From Taenia hydatigena (lineage: Eukaryota; Platyhelminthes; Cestoda; Cyclophyllidea; Taeniidae): a DNA stretch of 64,000 bases. Made by a program: the position numbers and the translations under genes. The notes under the pieces were generated by a model. The model saw nothing but the letters and a program-made list of their open reading frames with translations. It ran no database searches and was not told the DNA's origin. The stretch lies in assembly GCA_036345935.2 (NCBI GenBank), contig JADWOT020000999.1, forward strand, positions 124,001 to 188,000, written 5' to 3'. The stretch's first letter is position 1, and each line of letters opens with the position of its first letter. Positions 38,248-51,322 of the stretch are shown here, one piece after another.

Positions 38248-39284
38248 CCTTTCGGTGACGTTGGTGAGTATCCAGTAATAAGTAATGCAATGTGTCGAAT
38301 TTAGCACCTCTTACCCTCCGAACCTTCTCATTCCGTGAGCTGGCCCAGATTCTACTTCATGCGTGTTTGAATACACGCAGCCTATAAAGGCATGTAAAAT
38401 GACAGAATTTATGAAGCTGACCGTATGTGACAGTATTGCCTACAAAAATTTGACCTCGAGTAGGATGATTATGATTCACCAGTATTAACAAAGGACCATA
38501 AAATGCCTAGATTGGCAGTCGCCTATTGTTTCATCAATCAATTGGTCCTTTGTATTCCGGCTGTTCGTCAGCCGACTGTAGGCAGATGTTCATTACAAAG
38601 CAGTTGAGCAGAACGGATTAGAGTGGATCGGATTGGTTTTTCATTAACATTGTTCAGCATTGTTTATGATTTTGACGAGATTTGGAATGGAGGACAAAAA
38701 CTTAGTAGAGGGATGTTGAAAAATTAATATAAGCAGTTAATAAATGCAAACGTAAGAGTTGAAACGCAAAAGCAGTTGATTACAAGGCAGGTAACCTGTG
38801 TGTAAACGAGCAAAGAGTTCAGGGAAAGCTATGGGCAGAAAACAAACCCAGATTACTACAGGAATCTGGATTTTGGCATTGTTGGAAAAGCAGCTATGTT
38901 AATCGCATAAAGACGCAGTAAATGCAAGGAGAGCAGGTTTAAATATAATGCAAAATTGTGCAAAGGTTTTATTTTGATTGCAACCACATTTGCGATTGAC
39001 TTGGCGTAAGACCAAAGAAGACAAAGTGCTCAGTGTTTACTTTTTGGGTACCTCTCCGGTCGCGCGTTCGATAACCGTCAGCAATGTTTATAGGATCGGG
39101 TCGAATAAGCTGATTTCTCTAATGAAGCCAACCAGAATTCATTCTATCATTCAAATGTGGTTCAGCAATATCCGCTTTATTGTTCCACCTAATTTAACGA
39201 CTAAGTGCAGCAACTACGTTGCAAGACCTCTCAGTGACATGACGTAGCGATAGCAAACACAGTTTTTGCTAATCAAGGCCTTTT
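38248..39284. other. Intergenic, nothing recognised
   Basis: An 89-codon frame at 38978-39247 has no supporting evidence. Confidence 0.4.
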
Positions 39285-39640
39285 AAGGACCGAGTACAAT
39301 GTGCGCCATCTTGCAGGAGCCTGGTTTAGCAGTATTGGTGGCTTGTGTGAGTGGATGATTTAGTTGTAGAAACGCGGTACCGACACAACATCGCACTATC
39401 CCTTCCCTTTGGCAAACCGCCATTATGATAAGAATGCTTTACCCAGGGATGACAGCTATGACAAGGTCGATTATTAGGCTGAGGCTAGTTTGGTCGCTGT
39501 CTTTCCTCGGTTAGCTGTAGCCAAAATCTACTCTCTCCACTTCAGCGCAGTCACGCAAAAGAAGCGTTTTCAAGACAGACAATTTCTCTCCTCCCAGCAC
39601 TTCGACAGTAGTCACATGATCAAAATTGGTACTCTGCGGA
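39285..39640 (+). repeat. Dispersed repeat family E, copy 1
   Basis: Direct diverged copy of 48585-48860. Shared blocks are CTTGCAGGAG, GTTTAGCAGTATTG, ACA-CATCGCACTA-CC and TTGGTCGCTGTCTTTCCT. Confidence 0.6.
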
Positions 39641-42084
39641 CAAATTCCTCTTTCGCCCTATTTCATCTGTAGTCACGTGATGATAACGAACTGCTACCTT
39701 TGACTTCTCATTTGCATCGCGTATCAGCTAATGCAATTCGTTACCTATTTCCACGGGCTCTGCTGATCGACTTTTGTTGATTGGCACCCTTGTTTACCGG
39801 CAATCTAATTTCACTTTCAACTATTCATAACCCTACCTACCTCTATCAGTTTTACGCAGCGTAAGTAGTTTTATTGTCGGAATAATGGTGTGACCTGGGA
39901 AGTCTTGCGTCGTTAATATGCACACGTATTAAGGGCATCCATGGGCGTTTGCTTTGTCGAAGTCTATTTATTCTGATATCCTGCCCGTACAGTGAAAGTC
40001 CAGACATAGAGGCAATGCTACAGATGACCAACTTCTTATGCAGTATGAACGATAATGAATCCTGACGTTTGAAAACTTCCTTTTGGTACAGCCATACTGT
40101 AGTGCCTGGCATTCGACTAATGAGTATCGCGTAGACATGCATAAAGACCTCAAGTTGCAGCTTTGTCATCCCGCTCCCGTTATTTTAATTGGCTGCATTC
40201 CCATCGTTCGAGTACAACCTCACTGCAATGAGCATATTACATCCCCGTTTTCGTCCCGACTCATGGTATCCTTTTCCACTATAGCAATTTTTATTTGTAG
40301 CTTTTACTAAAAGGATGGTTTACATAGCCACAAATGCGTTTACTTACTTGTTTGCTCTCGTATTCTTCTCTAGTTTATTTAGCCAGTAAGTTGCGATATA
40401 GTCGAAGGCTAAACGAGGTCACAAAGCTATGGTCGTCTGTCTGACTTGCTAGAAATTGCTTTGATCCTCCTAATCCGTTCATTTGAGGCACTGAGTCTGA
40501 ATTTTTCGAATAGCAACCTTAGGCATGTCACGTATTCTAAGGTCAGTCTAATTATGACTACATGCTTGTTTGATTTTTCTAAAGTAAAAACAGCTATTTT
40601 TGGGCATGGTATCATCAGCGTCTAAGCAGAAATGCAGCATGGATTCGTTGGTGTTTATAGGGCTTAAATGAAATGATATGTTTCATGCCCAAGCAATCGC
40701 TAGCAATCCAGTCAACTTTGATTTTATGATTTTATGATTTTAGCCTTACTAGCATTCAGACACTGGAAATGTATACAGTCTGACAGTGAGTCAGGTAGAG
40801 GCGGTGAGAAATTTTCTTTGCGTTTAGAGCACGGTCATGACAACAGGATCTAATCCATTGGTGAGTGTGCGTTATTTTAATGAGTGAAACACCAGTTTTC
40901 GTAGACCTTTTATTCAACGCGTTTGCGCACGAAATCTGGCAGTAAAATAGCTGCATGTTTGTTGTTTAATGGTAAAAAGGCGACTAAAATGTACAGTAAG
41001 GGCGGATCTCCTCTCCTTTTTGTTTATACTTCACCTTCTCCACGGTCGTCGCGTTACGTCAAGTTTCAGTGCGCTAAAATAAGCTAAGGCTAAAAAGCAC
41101 GTATTACGGAAAGCGCATTCCATTCGGTAGTAACAAGCATGCAAGTATCCGAAATTGTCTATTAACTTGTTGCCTGTTCTTGATGCAAAAACAATTCTAA
41201 GCAGCAATAATGAGTAAGAAGCCATTAGTGAGCAGACCCCATCTATCATGAAAACTAAGTTAGAAATGGCTCTGAAAAGACAGCTTTGGCCCCCGCATTT
41301 TATGGCCATGCTTTGTAGAATAAGAAAGCGTTTTTTGCCTTTCAAAATGCCTGGTATTTTATAGTCTTTATTGACAAGCAGCGTCTCATCCTGTGTCAAG
41401 TAAAGTTAATTAAGAAGTAACTCATAATTTGGAGGACAACAATGAGGGAAGTGAAGTACGGTAAACTCCGACGCATGTATCTGTCGCTCAAAGATTTGGT
41501 CAAACGTGCCACTGTTAATCATCTGCTCTGGAGCCACTGTGATTTCTGCTGTAAGATCCCGCCCAACTCAATATATTCTTTACCAAAATGGTTTTCCAAA
41601 AATGCGCAAGGTGCTTTATGATGTTTAGGAGCGTCACCTTGCGCCGAAACTCATGTTTTGTGACCAAAATAGTAGGTTTTGTTCCATTTTAAGTTTTAAT
41701 TTTTAATTTCACTTGTGTCTAGGCAAATAAGTGCACATGCATTTATGCCTATATCAGTTTGTATTGATACAAATAAAGGTTTCACTTCAGGTTATTAACA
41801 AATAAAGGCTTAAGTAAGTCGGCTATCAGTTCGATCTGAGTGGCCAATACACCGAATACAAGTAGTCATATCAGTCTAATTCTAGTTTTTTTATCAGCCA
41901 CGTAGTCACAACACTTCAGCATCTCATTTCGCACATGTTTGACATCTTTCAGCTGTCCTCTTTGGGCATTGTCAAATTTGGTTAGCGCATCTCAAAACCC
42001 TTGGGCTGCTTAAATGGCATCAAAATGAGAGATTAAGACGGGTCGTGGGGACAAGTATGTTTATTATACAACTAAGTTATCTGT
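39641..42084. other. Intergenic, nothing recognised
   Basis: Includes a 122-codon minus frame (41031-41399) without domain or initiation context. A three-fold TTTTATGAT run lies at about 40721-40742. Confidence 0.4.
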
Positions 42085-42610
42085 TTTATTAGTCCTAAAG
42101 ATTGTCCGAGCAAACGAGCTAACTACAAGACTCGCACTAAGACGCTATTTGATTTCAGATTAACTACGAAATCGCAGATTCTGGCTTGCAACATCCATTT
42201 AAAGCGAAGTCTCCAAATTACAAGGTTAGCTTACTCGGTTTTCCTTTAAACGCATCAAGGCGCAGACATAGCACCCAGCTTAGCGTTTAGCTGACAAACA
42301 CAAAACGCACTAAAAGTAGCCCCCAGCACTATTCATGTTCACTCTCTGGCTCTCAGTAACGCAAGTTTTCTTATTAAATATCGCATAGGATGTTTCGTTG
42401 AATCCGGAGTTACTGGAATAATATTCTTTACTGGTTAAAGAACATGCTATAGATCTGTTGCGTGTTCAAAAATGGTATGTCCTCTACAATAAAGGGCTCA
42501 TGACAATTAATTTCACTTAGGGATGTGTATACTTTGCAAAGAAAAAACAGAGTAATGGATATGGGTGCCTCCGCTGGGTAGGCTAAGTAATGGGACATGA
42601 ATGCCACCAA
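42085..42610 (+). repeat. Dispersed repeat family D, copy 2
   Basis: Matches the reverse complement of 29030-29545, from the CCTAAAGATTGTCCGAGC block to GTGTATACTTTGCAAAG and GGTGCCTCCGC. It lacks the segment shared by copies 1 and 3. Confidence 0.65.
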
Positions 42611-45600
42611 CGAAAATAGAGGTGACGATATAGTATGCCAATTGGGAGACAAAATATAAATGAAAATGAAAATCGAACAACCGGCCAAGATGATAGAGTG
42701 CAAGGTGTTGCTAAAAGAGACAAAGCAAACCTTACATTTTCAGGCTATGTGCACTTCACCAACCGAAATTTGGCTCAAAATTTCATTGCTGGCATTCTCG
42801 TAAATAACTGCTTATGAGACAATCCTAGCGTGCTGACTTTAGAAATCAAGAATTGGCAGCTTCTATAATGAATGGAAGTAAAAATTTGTGAGAGGCGCCA
42901 GATTCCTTTTCAAGCAAATCTATGTCTGCATAATCAGAGCTAGTCTAATCCTTTCGGCAGCAAAATGTAGCAAGGTTCATTCAAAGCGGCTCGCTGCCTA
43001 TCATCCTATGCGCAAATAAAATCCATTTTTAAACCATTAGGCCGCGTACTTATATTATGGGCTACGCTTACATTTGTAATCTTCCCACAAGTTGAACTAA
43101 AAAGAAACAATAGCACATGAAAACTGTCATTCAAGGTTGTAAAAGAATATTCAGCATAAATGCTTGTCAACAGCCAGAATAATAATTGCATAACAAGCAG
43201 CTAGCAGGTATTTTGGGTCATTGAACATGTTTCGGTAAACGGAATGAAGGGTTTATTGCTAAATCCTGAAAGTGAGGTGCTTACTTTTCAAGAATTGGAT
43301 TGAGCAATGACACTGGGGCTGCTTTGTTGTGTAACTAATGCAGACTCTGCAGAAAATATATGTGAGGTGGGTGCATACCGCCCGCACCTCTTGTCTACGG
43401 CGTCCAGCATTTCCTTTTGCTTGCATGGTCCGAGTTAACACGCGACTCTTTACAGATTGCTTGTGCTAATGAGATGGGACAACTAGACGCTTTGGAGATC
43501 CAAAACCCTCTTGTTTTCATAAAACTTTAATTCTTAGGAAGTGTTTGTCAAGAGAATCAAGGAAGCTGTCGCATATTAGGGACATGCCAGTACTCTGTGT
43601 ATCTCTTCGTTGACGCCCAGCAGTAACTCCGCTCAAAATGCTGGTACGCATTAGATTGTGACCTGATTCTGATGCAAATGGTGAGAGGCACAGTGTCTGC
43701 ACTTCGATGAGTATTTCTTTTCCTGTACTGCTGTGCATAATTGTACTACGACTGCTCCCCTCACCAATATGCGGGCAAGCCATCTATTCCTTTGATTGTT
43801 TTAGGCTATGCGGGTGCCTGAGGATTCCTACCCGCTAGTAAATTGCCCCTCTCTCAGATTATGCATAAAGTGACACACCATCGCCTTATTTCGTTTAGTC
43901 TGGTAGTTCCCTTCATGTCCTTTCCAGCCGCATATTTTAAAGTAATTAAATTTTTTAATCAACTCTTTATTTAGACGCATTCTTGTCTTGCTTTTGATGA
44001 AAATAATGATTAAGCTCCAACAGACTTGGAATGTGCCATAAGCACTAGGGTCGCAGTTATTTAAAAAGAGAAATGTAGCAAGAGCTAGTAATTTAAGATC
44101 CACCGGTTACTGATTAATTTCTTTAACAACGATGTAGTAGTATAAGGCAGTCTTACACAGTGTCACTATGAGGTTTTGTGGATTAACGATAAGCAGCAAA
44201 AGCCTATTCGCATTTTTGGGTCAGTCATCAATCCGAGCAACTGCAGAGTTTGATGTTCAGGAAATAGAAGCCCGAACTTTGAGGAAATTAGCTTATTCAA
44301 TTAAATGTAGTGGATAGTAGGGCAAAGCCTGCCCATAAAGCGTCAGCGACAAAATCAAGAAGTTGCTTATCTGATGTGCTTCATATCAGGCGCTTCTGTC
44401 AAGTCCTCTTCTCTCACCCATTCGTCAATTTGAAACGCCTTGTGACGGATTCTACTTTGACAACCTACCCTCGCTAATGCTAATAGGAATGTGAAAATGT
44501 GAGAAACTTCCTTCCATTTGCACAATACTCACGAGCTCCATCGCAGTCAAAACCACAAAGAGCCGACTCAAACAAAGGCCAAAAACCACTCAAAAAGGAA
44601 AATGACGCACAACATAACGTCAAGATAGTTAGGTCGAGGGTGCGACCTATCCGATTACTCTACCATTTAAAGATCAGCAGTCGGTCTCTCTTATGCTTCA
44701 CATGCAAAGCATGCAGTTAAGAGAAAACAAATGTTGCCGCCACAAGGAAAGCAACATCAGCGCTTAATTTTCATCGCATTTTTCGCAAATCTGCGTGTTG
44801 GAGCCTAAACACCTCGGGTACAACAATAGCGATAGCTGTTGTCTGTTGCAGCAGATGCATGTGTGATGCATCGCATTCTGTGATTGCCTTTGCGCGTCTG
44901 AATGCTGGTGGCACGGGATCCTCAAGCATGTCTCTGCTGATAGCAGCCGCAGTCATACAAAGGTGGCTATACTTGCTAATTACCTATCCTCTGCGTATTA
45001 AATAAGAAGGTAAAGAATCCATAGCCACGTTTATGTAATAACGCAAGCGAAATTTAGGAAGGATGATGACATCGGTAGCACTATCTGAAGACGGTAGATG
45101 ATGGGATTGGATTAGTAAGTGAGAAGTATGGCAACGAGAAATTAGGCATCCGACAACTTATACTGAGCATTTATTCAGTAGCTTTGGCATTCCACCTCAA
45201 AATGCAAATGCAAAGAACTTTCAGAATATTTCTTGGCCGGCGATTCCTAAATCTCCTATGTTTAAATAAAAATGTCAACATTTAGAGGGACGTTTCACTT
45301 CTCTGTCGATAAGGCCAAGATAAGACGCAAAGGACCTTAGGCGCACTTACAGATGTTATTTGAGGCAATCCCACGGTATAGCCATCTATCACGAACTCTA
45401 TCTCATCTGGCTAAATCGTGCACCATATCCTTAAACTCCACGTAGCTGCCAGATCGCGGTACTAGCTGTTATACCCATTTAATGGCACCGCGTGCTGAAT
45501 TGACAACACGACATTTTAGACCACCCTGCGAAGTAAAAGGCTGTGAGCTCACTCAAGCTGTATTCAGCCTTCTCGCCTTCCGCTTTCCTGACGTACATGC

Positions 45601-47519
45601 CCCTGTACAAAGCAGTCGGGAGCATCTTGATTTCTTCTCCTTAAACACAACCCTTCCTACTGAAACCCATCCATCCGACAACCTATAAGATAAGCGTTCA
45701 CCACCTTTTAAAGCTGTTATTAAGGCCAAGTAGTAGCACTCCACTTTTGACAATTCATGGCACATTTAGCAGTAGGATTGGAGTACCAAATAAAGACGGT
45801 AGTTCAAAATACACTTCACCTCCGTCAATAAACTGCAACTCAACAAAATTAAAACGCTTCCACACCTGCTGATGCAAAACATGCCGCAGCCGTCATTTGA
45901 TCTTAAAAATGGGCTGCGGTTGTGCAATAAAACGTTTCCATCACCAAATCATACATATGTGCTGCAGCATCCTCAAATTTTCCCCTCTCCAGAGACGAAA
46001 AGGGACATCATACTCGGATAGAATACGTACACATGTATTTAGCATACCAACGACCCACTCCATTAAGGTGCAACGACGAGGCAAATAGATGACCCCACCA
46101 CTGAAATCCTCCATCCATCAAACCACCGGCGCACTACATAGTCGCCTCCATGCTCTCCTCGGCAAGAGCTCTGCGTTCTCAGACCCCTCATCCTCCATGG
46201 TGAAAGCAAAATCCCGTATGGGATGGAACAATGTGCTAGCCATCACACGCTTCCATGACCAGTGGAGGAAATACGAGCCTAAAAGCAAAAGGTCAAACTC
46301 CTGCTAACTGCGCGGTGCCACGACAACTATAGTGACAGAATAATTAAGATTTAAAATAGCTACCAGTCCGAAATCTACTGTCAAATCGCAAACATGCACG
46401 GACAAGCTCAATTACCTCTCTAGGGCAAGGGAACTAAACTCAGTACCATTAACTGGCAGATGACCATTGAAACGCGCAAAAAAATGCTAAAATAGTACAA
46501 TCTTATGTGGCATAAGCTGCGTAGGTGAGAAGCTGCAGAGACAAGTAGAGCATGAAGTCGTTGAGCATTTCACTTTCCGCCCCCAAATTAAGTATACCTG
46601 ACGGATAAGTCGTCCCACTTACTGCAGCAGTCACACAAGGACGTCATTTAAATGCCTCTGGAAAGTTACTCATGCGTGGATACGGGCCAATAACTTGCGT
46701 TTTAAGCCCCAAACATAGGGCATGCGATTATCGAATATGGAAACGAATTGTACAGACAATGATGCATATCAAAGCATCATAATATAACCGTCCTTCCAAT
46801 TTCTTCACACTTATTTGCTATCGGCGAAAACAACAAAATCTCAATATCTTAGAGTAAAAAAACAAACAAGCGAAACTGTTATTCGTAAGAAAATAACATA
46901 TAATTTGACTTGTCTGACATGCGCACTAAGTAACCGGTTCACTTTTTGTTTTTCTTCTCTCGTGGAACTCACACACCGTACTCAGGCGTTCATAAGTGTG
47001 CAGATGGAAAGGAGAGGCTAGTGAATGGGTAAGATGAATTAGAAAACTTGCCTCTCAGGCGTGGTCCCTCGTTTGGTCCGCCATCATTAGCAATTTAGAC
47101 ATGCAAGGAAAATTGTCTCGCATAACCGGACTATATGAAATTAATTTATTTTTCTAAAGACATCTCAATTTTGATCAAAAATTTATTTCTCAGACGAATC
47201 GTGTTGGGCATGCACAGCTTATGAAAAACCCCGGTTGACTAAGTGCGGTTTGAGCTGCCATGACAGCACACCTCAACAGCGATTGCAGCCGCAATACACC
47301 TTGATCAAGTGGTAGGCATGCATCTCAAATTTCGTTGACTTTGATGAAGACGAATTGTAGTAGAACGAGCAATCATCATTTTGAACGCTTTTACGACACA
47401 CAGCATGAGAATTATGAGAAACAAATTCCAATCTTCAATTTTAACCTAAACATAAAGAAAAAATGGGTATTTCAATGTTAGCAGCAAACTAATGTGAAAT
47501 TTCGGTGATAAAGTCTTCA
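42611..47519. other. Long unrecognised stretch
   Basis: No gene, RNA or tandem repeat was identified in about 4.9 kb. Frames of 60-91 codons occur on both strands without splice or domain support. Confidence 0.4.
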
Positions 47520-47830
47520 GCCAATAGCCTTAAACGCAATTGCTATCATTAAAATTACTTAGGATTGTGTATACTTTGCAAGGACAAAACAGCCGTTGTT
47601 AAGAGTGCCTCCACCCACGACCGCCTATCTAAACGCATGATTTTACCAACTGATCGGACAAGGCTGGCCAGGAAGGGGCTTTTCAGGTTGCACAATGCAA
47701 GTGGATACTGGTAACTCACGCACTGACCCTGAATATTGGCGCGCTGAATGCTTGCAATTACACAGACGCGACTGACCTTATACCACTGTGTCCGAAAATC
47801 CATAAACAACAGGGCCACCATGCCTGTAAA
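47520..47830 (+). repeat. Dispersed repeat family D, copy 3
   Basis: Shares GTGTATACTTTGCAA and GTGCCTCC with copies 1 and 2, and the following 180 bp only with copy 1 (GCAATTACACAGACGCGACTGACC). Together the three copies define an element of at least 0.6 kb. Confidence 0.65.
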
Positions 47831-48584
47831 GTCCGAAAAATGAGTGGAAGTAAGTTTCGTGTCACACTATTCAAGGTGCTCTAGGCTAAAAGGCATTATC
47901 TTATGAGGAGCAACGCTTGTTCCCGACGCGGTGCGGTGTGACCCAAGGCTACAGAGGCTGCTCAATTCCACCCACTTGACCGATAAAACCTTCGACACGT
48001 AAAGTGCTGCACTCTCGATTGGCCCTGCATCACGGTGCGAACTCTCTTTGGACATCAAGGAGAGCAAGACAGAATGCCAGGTTACTTGCTACACGTGCCA
48101 ACGGTAAAGAAGTTGATGTAAATAGCAAGAGGCATGCTTCTAGTACAACGCCTTCTCACAATTTTGTTGTATTCTCAGAGGGATTCTCATAAGTAGCCAC
48201 TGCACTCAGCATTTCTAGCATTCTTCATTATGATGACATCTGCTCCTAGACCACTTCGTCGAATACCTAGGTGGAAACCTCGGTATATATAAAGATTGGA
48301 ATGAGCAAACTTGATTAAAACAAACGGCTAGCAGCAGACGGCTGACTAGACAATACTTTGAAATCCTAATTAAGAAATTGGGATTTGTGGTCGCTCTGCT
48401 GTAAATTTATCAAAAATGTCACCTGCTTTGGCTATGGAAGTGAGCGCAGGTGAACTCCATACCACTGCCATCTCCTAATGGTCTCTCTTCTCGTTTTCAC
48501 TCTTTTGGGGCCGCAACCCTATCTATGGATAAAAAAGTCTATGCAAGAAAGCAATGCGCCTATTTTTGGTCTTTCATTGAATGA
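47831..48584. other. Intergenic, nothing recognised
   Basis: No gene or RNA identified. Confidence 0.4.
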
Positions 48585-48860
48585 GCAAAATAACCTTGCA
48601 GGAGTGTAGTTCAGCAGTATTGACGGTTCCTCAGAAAGTGTGACTAAGTTAAATGAACTTCGTGTCGACACATCATCGCACTACCCACTTTCGGTTCATT
48701 AAACTACTGTTGTGGCGAGAATGCTTCAGTCAGGAATGGCTACCAAGGTAAGATCCAACACCAGACTGAGGGCGAATAATGAATCGCTTTTCTGGCAGAT
48801 GTGCCACTCCTTTGGTCGCTGTCTTTCTTCCTTCATTCCTTTAGTCTATAGCACACTGCC
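48585..48860 (+). repeat. Dispersed repeat family E, copy 2
   Basis: Same orientation as 39285-39640; shared TTTGGTCGCTGTCTTTC and the CATCGCACTACCC block. About 60 bp before the GGTCGCTGTC block differ between the copies. Confidence 0.6.
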
Positions 48861-49149
48861 AAGCAATTTCACTTTGCCATCTCCATCTCAAACAAATGCA
48901 AATGCTGTTAGAGCATCAGATTCCCGAATGCGCCTCTCTGCCTCCTATTGCTACTACCGTTCGACGTGATGTGCCACTTCCCTGGCCGACTTTCATGCAT
49001 CTACCTTCCTTCGCATCGGTCTGACAGATACACGAGCGATTGTCACTGCAACCCGTTAACTACTTCACTCTTCGCCACTTAAGACCTGTCACCATATTTT
49101 AGAAATTGAATGGATGCGTAAATGCTACCTCGCTTAATCAAATCGCTGA

Positions 49150-49630
49150 CAAAATAGCTCACCATCTCAAACTGCTTAGGAATGGCTTATGAGTACTCTA
49201 GCGAAATTCAAGAGTTCACGTTCACGAAATTTAAGGTATGCGCAAACTGTTACAATTTCAATATATTCATTTCATTCCACATATGCTGTGCAATGCATCT
49301 ACATTCAGATGTTCCATCGACCAAGCATCCAACACATAAATGGACAACATGGCGAAAATTCGGCTGAGACAACATGTTGGTGGTGTCAAAATACTGAAAC
49401 AAAGCCAACCAATTCATAATTTGCCGTGGCTTGAGCAAAGTATGGTGAGTTATGCCTTTCAAAACTCACCCTCATTTTACACGTACAAACGTTTGAATGA
49501 GTTGGTCACATTCACTGGCTTGTGCCTGTCGTACCCACGGCAGACCCGAGTGTAAACGACCCGGCATTAGTCTTCCCATCCTCGGCATTTAAACCCCCAG
49601 TACTAATAAAATGGTCATAGAGAATCATAA
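49150..49630 (+). repeat. Dispersed repeat family C, copy 2
   Basis: Inverted partner of 27005-27540 and more compact; it lacks about 80 bp present there. The strand carrying HLCVGC / AQHMW is the minus strand here. Confidence 0.7.
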
Positions 49631-50083
49631 GTTATTTACACTTTATTGGACACAGTGCAGAAACTAGAGTTCGTTTTCCTCACATCAAAAATCGACGAAA
49701 ACCACCCTGCAAAGTGATTTACGATCACCGGTCGCCTCATGTCTAATAGGTGCAATGAAGCAGACTTCCCAGACGCTCCCCTTTCAGGGAGCCTCGACAT
49801 AATTTTGTCGTGACTGCAAACAAAAATCTGTCCCTTTGAGAAGGTCAAATGTTTGAACCGCGACGCTGCTATCCATTGGACAGCTTAGTCATGTCACAGT
49901 TATCCACCAATCACAAACCTCGATTCCATGATGTATCGTAAAAGTCACAGGAAGAAGGAGTAGCAAACAGTTGATGTGTCTTTGTCAAAAAGTACTGACG
50001 TGTCTGGGCAATGAGTATGAGGTGAAAGAACTACTAGTGAGGGTATCTACAAAACGTAAATCAAATATATTAACGTAGACGTC

Positions 50084-50156
50084 GGTTCCGTGGCCTAATG
50101 GATAGGGCGTCTGACTACGGATCAGAAGACTGTGGGTTCGAGTCCCGCCGGAGCCG
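50084..50156 (+). tRNA. tRNA-Arg (anticodon ACG)-like head of a SINE
   Basis: Folds as a full 73-nt cloverleaf: acceptor GGTTCCG/CGGAGCC (one G-U), anticodon arm TCTGA/TCAGA around CTACGGA, T arm GTGGG/CCCGC with TTCGAGT. The anticodon ACG (50117-50119) reads CGN arginine codons. The DNA that follows is the SINE body found at three other places, and there is no T-run directly after it. It is best seen as the pol III promoter head of a young SINE, although a working tRNA cannot be excluded. Confidence 0.75.
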
Positions 50157-50840
50157 TAAATCTCCATCTCTCTCGCTGCATGTAGTAGCACCGTGCCTGT
50201 CCAGCAATGGATTGCATCAGGAAGGATGGATGTGATCATCTACTTAGATACCTGAAGGCAGGAGCAGTAGATTGAGCTAAAACGTGGGAGGTGGCATGTC
50301 ATCATGCGTGGTGAGAGGCTAGAATCCACAACATCCACGTTATTAGGACGGCACCTCAGCCTACTGATCTACCTCATCACCATCAATCCTATACCCTCAT
50401 TTCTCCCTCGCTTACTCACTACCTTATCCTTCCCAATACTTTTCCTTTGCACTCACTCCCTTATATTCACATCTTTTGTGCTCCTCACTCTTCTCCCACT
50501 CGACTCATTCGCTCCTCTTGCCAACCTCTCTCCTTCGACCAGATGCCATGCTTCGCCGTTATGAAACATGGAAGGGCATGCGTGATAGATGAAGTGTGAC
50601 CGGTGGAGTCGCGTATTGCACCAGTGGACAAGGAAGAAGTAGGAAACAAATTTTTGCGGTCCTTGTAGCTCAGGGATCAGGGCACTTGTGAACCAGTTGA
50701 GTTTTGCCTACCTTACTGCCTCGACTTCATCATGACTTGTTTCCTTAGCAGCTACCCCCTTTAGCATCGTGCGCCCACACCACATCCAGACTGATGAATC
50801 GAATGCGTGGGTGGATGGGTGGGTAGATTAATTAATGCTA
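50084..50840 (+). mobile_element. tRNA-Arg-derived SINE, best-preserved copy
   Basis: Parts in order: an intact tRNA head (50084-50156); a body with GCACCGTGCCTGTCCAGCAA and a TGCATCAGGAAGG block; GTCATCATGCGTGGTGAGAGG followed by a B-box-like GGCTAGAATCC; a 170-bp pyrimidine-rich tract (about 50370-50535); CGACCAGATGCCATGCTTCG; a second A-box-like GTAGCTCAGGGATCAGGGCA at 50656; and a tail ending GGGTGGGTAGATTAATTAATG. The minus-strand copy 24975-25653 has the same order, so this is one element of about 750 bp, long for a SINE. No protein is encoded and no target-site duplication was confirmed. Confidence 0.75.
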
Positions 50841-51179
50841 TTCCGTATTGCGCAGAAATTAGGTTCATGAGGAAGCTGGCATTTAGAATTTTTTAGTTGA
50901 AATAAATTCTAGGCTGTGCATTCGGGGTTCTAAAGCATTTGCAGACGTAACAATTCAGGGATATTAATAAATAGGCTGAGGTGTTTTCAGTGGATACCCG
51001 CTAGCAGGAATTCCATGATGCAGAAGGCGTAACACCATTCACAAATTTCGTACACTGCTAATTTATTGATGTCTCGCATTCACATTGGCAAATGCTGATC
51101 AGAGCACTCGCATGTGTTAATTTTTGATTGATATAAGGCAGTGATTGAAAATTTGGTGTCTGTTCGTTGACATTAGTCT

Positions 51180-51322
51180 TAGCTGAATGGTGAAAAGAAT
51201 TATTCCCGTTTGTGTTTTGCACGGATCTGCTAACGCTTAATCGGTTCGTGGTCTTACAAGCATTTTGTAATTGATGGCCGCACCTTAATGCTCATCTAAA
51301 GGCTGAACGGTTTCTGAAAGTA
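51180..51322 (-). repeat. Dispersed repeat family F, copy 2 (flank of the inverted repeat)
   Basis: The reverse complement matches 24538-24670 and continues without a break into the first 60 bp of the left arm (51323-51385). The same repeat is cut off at 58880 in the right arm. Confidence 0.7.

Noticed and set aside
41031..41399. 122-codon minus-strand frame
   Set aside because: Depends on a non-ATG start and has no recognisable feature.
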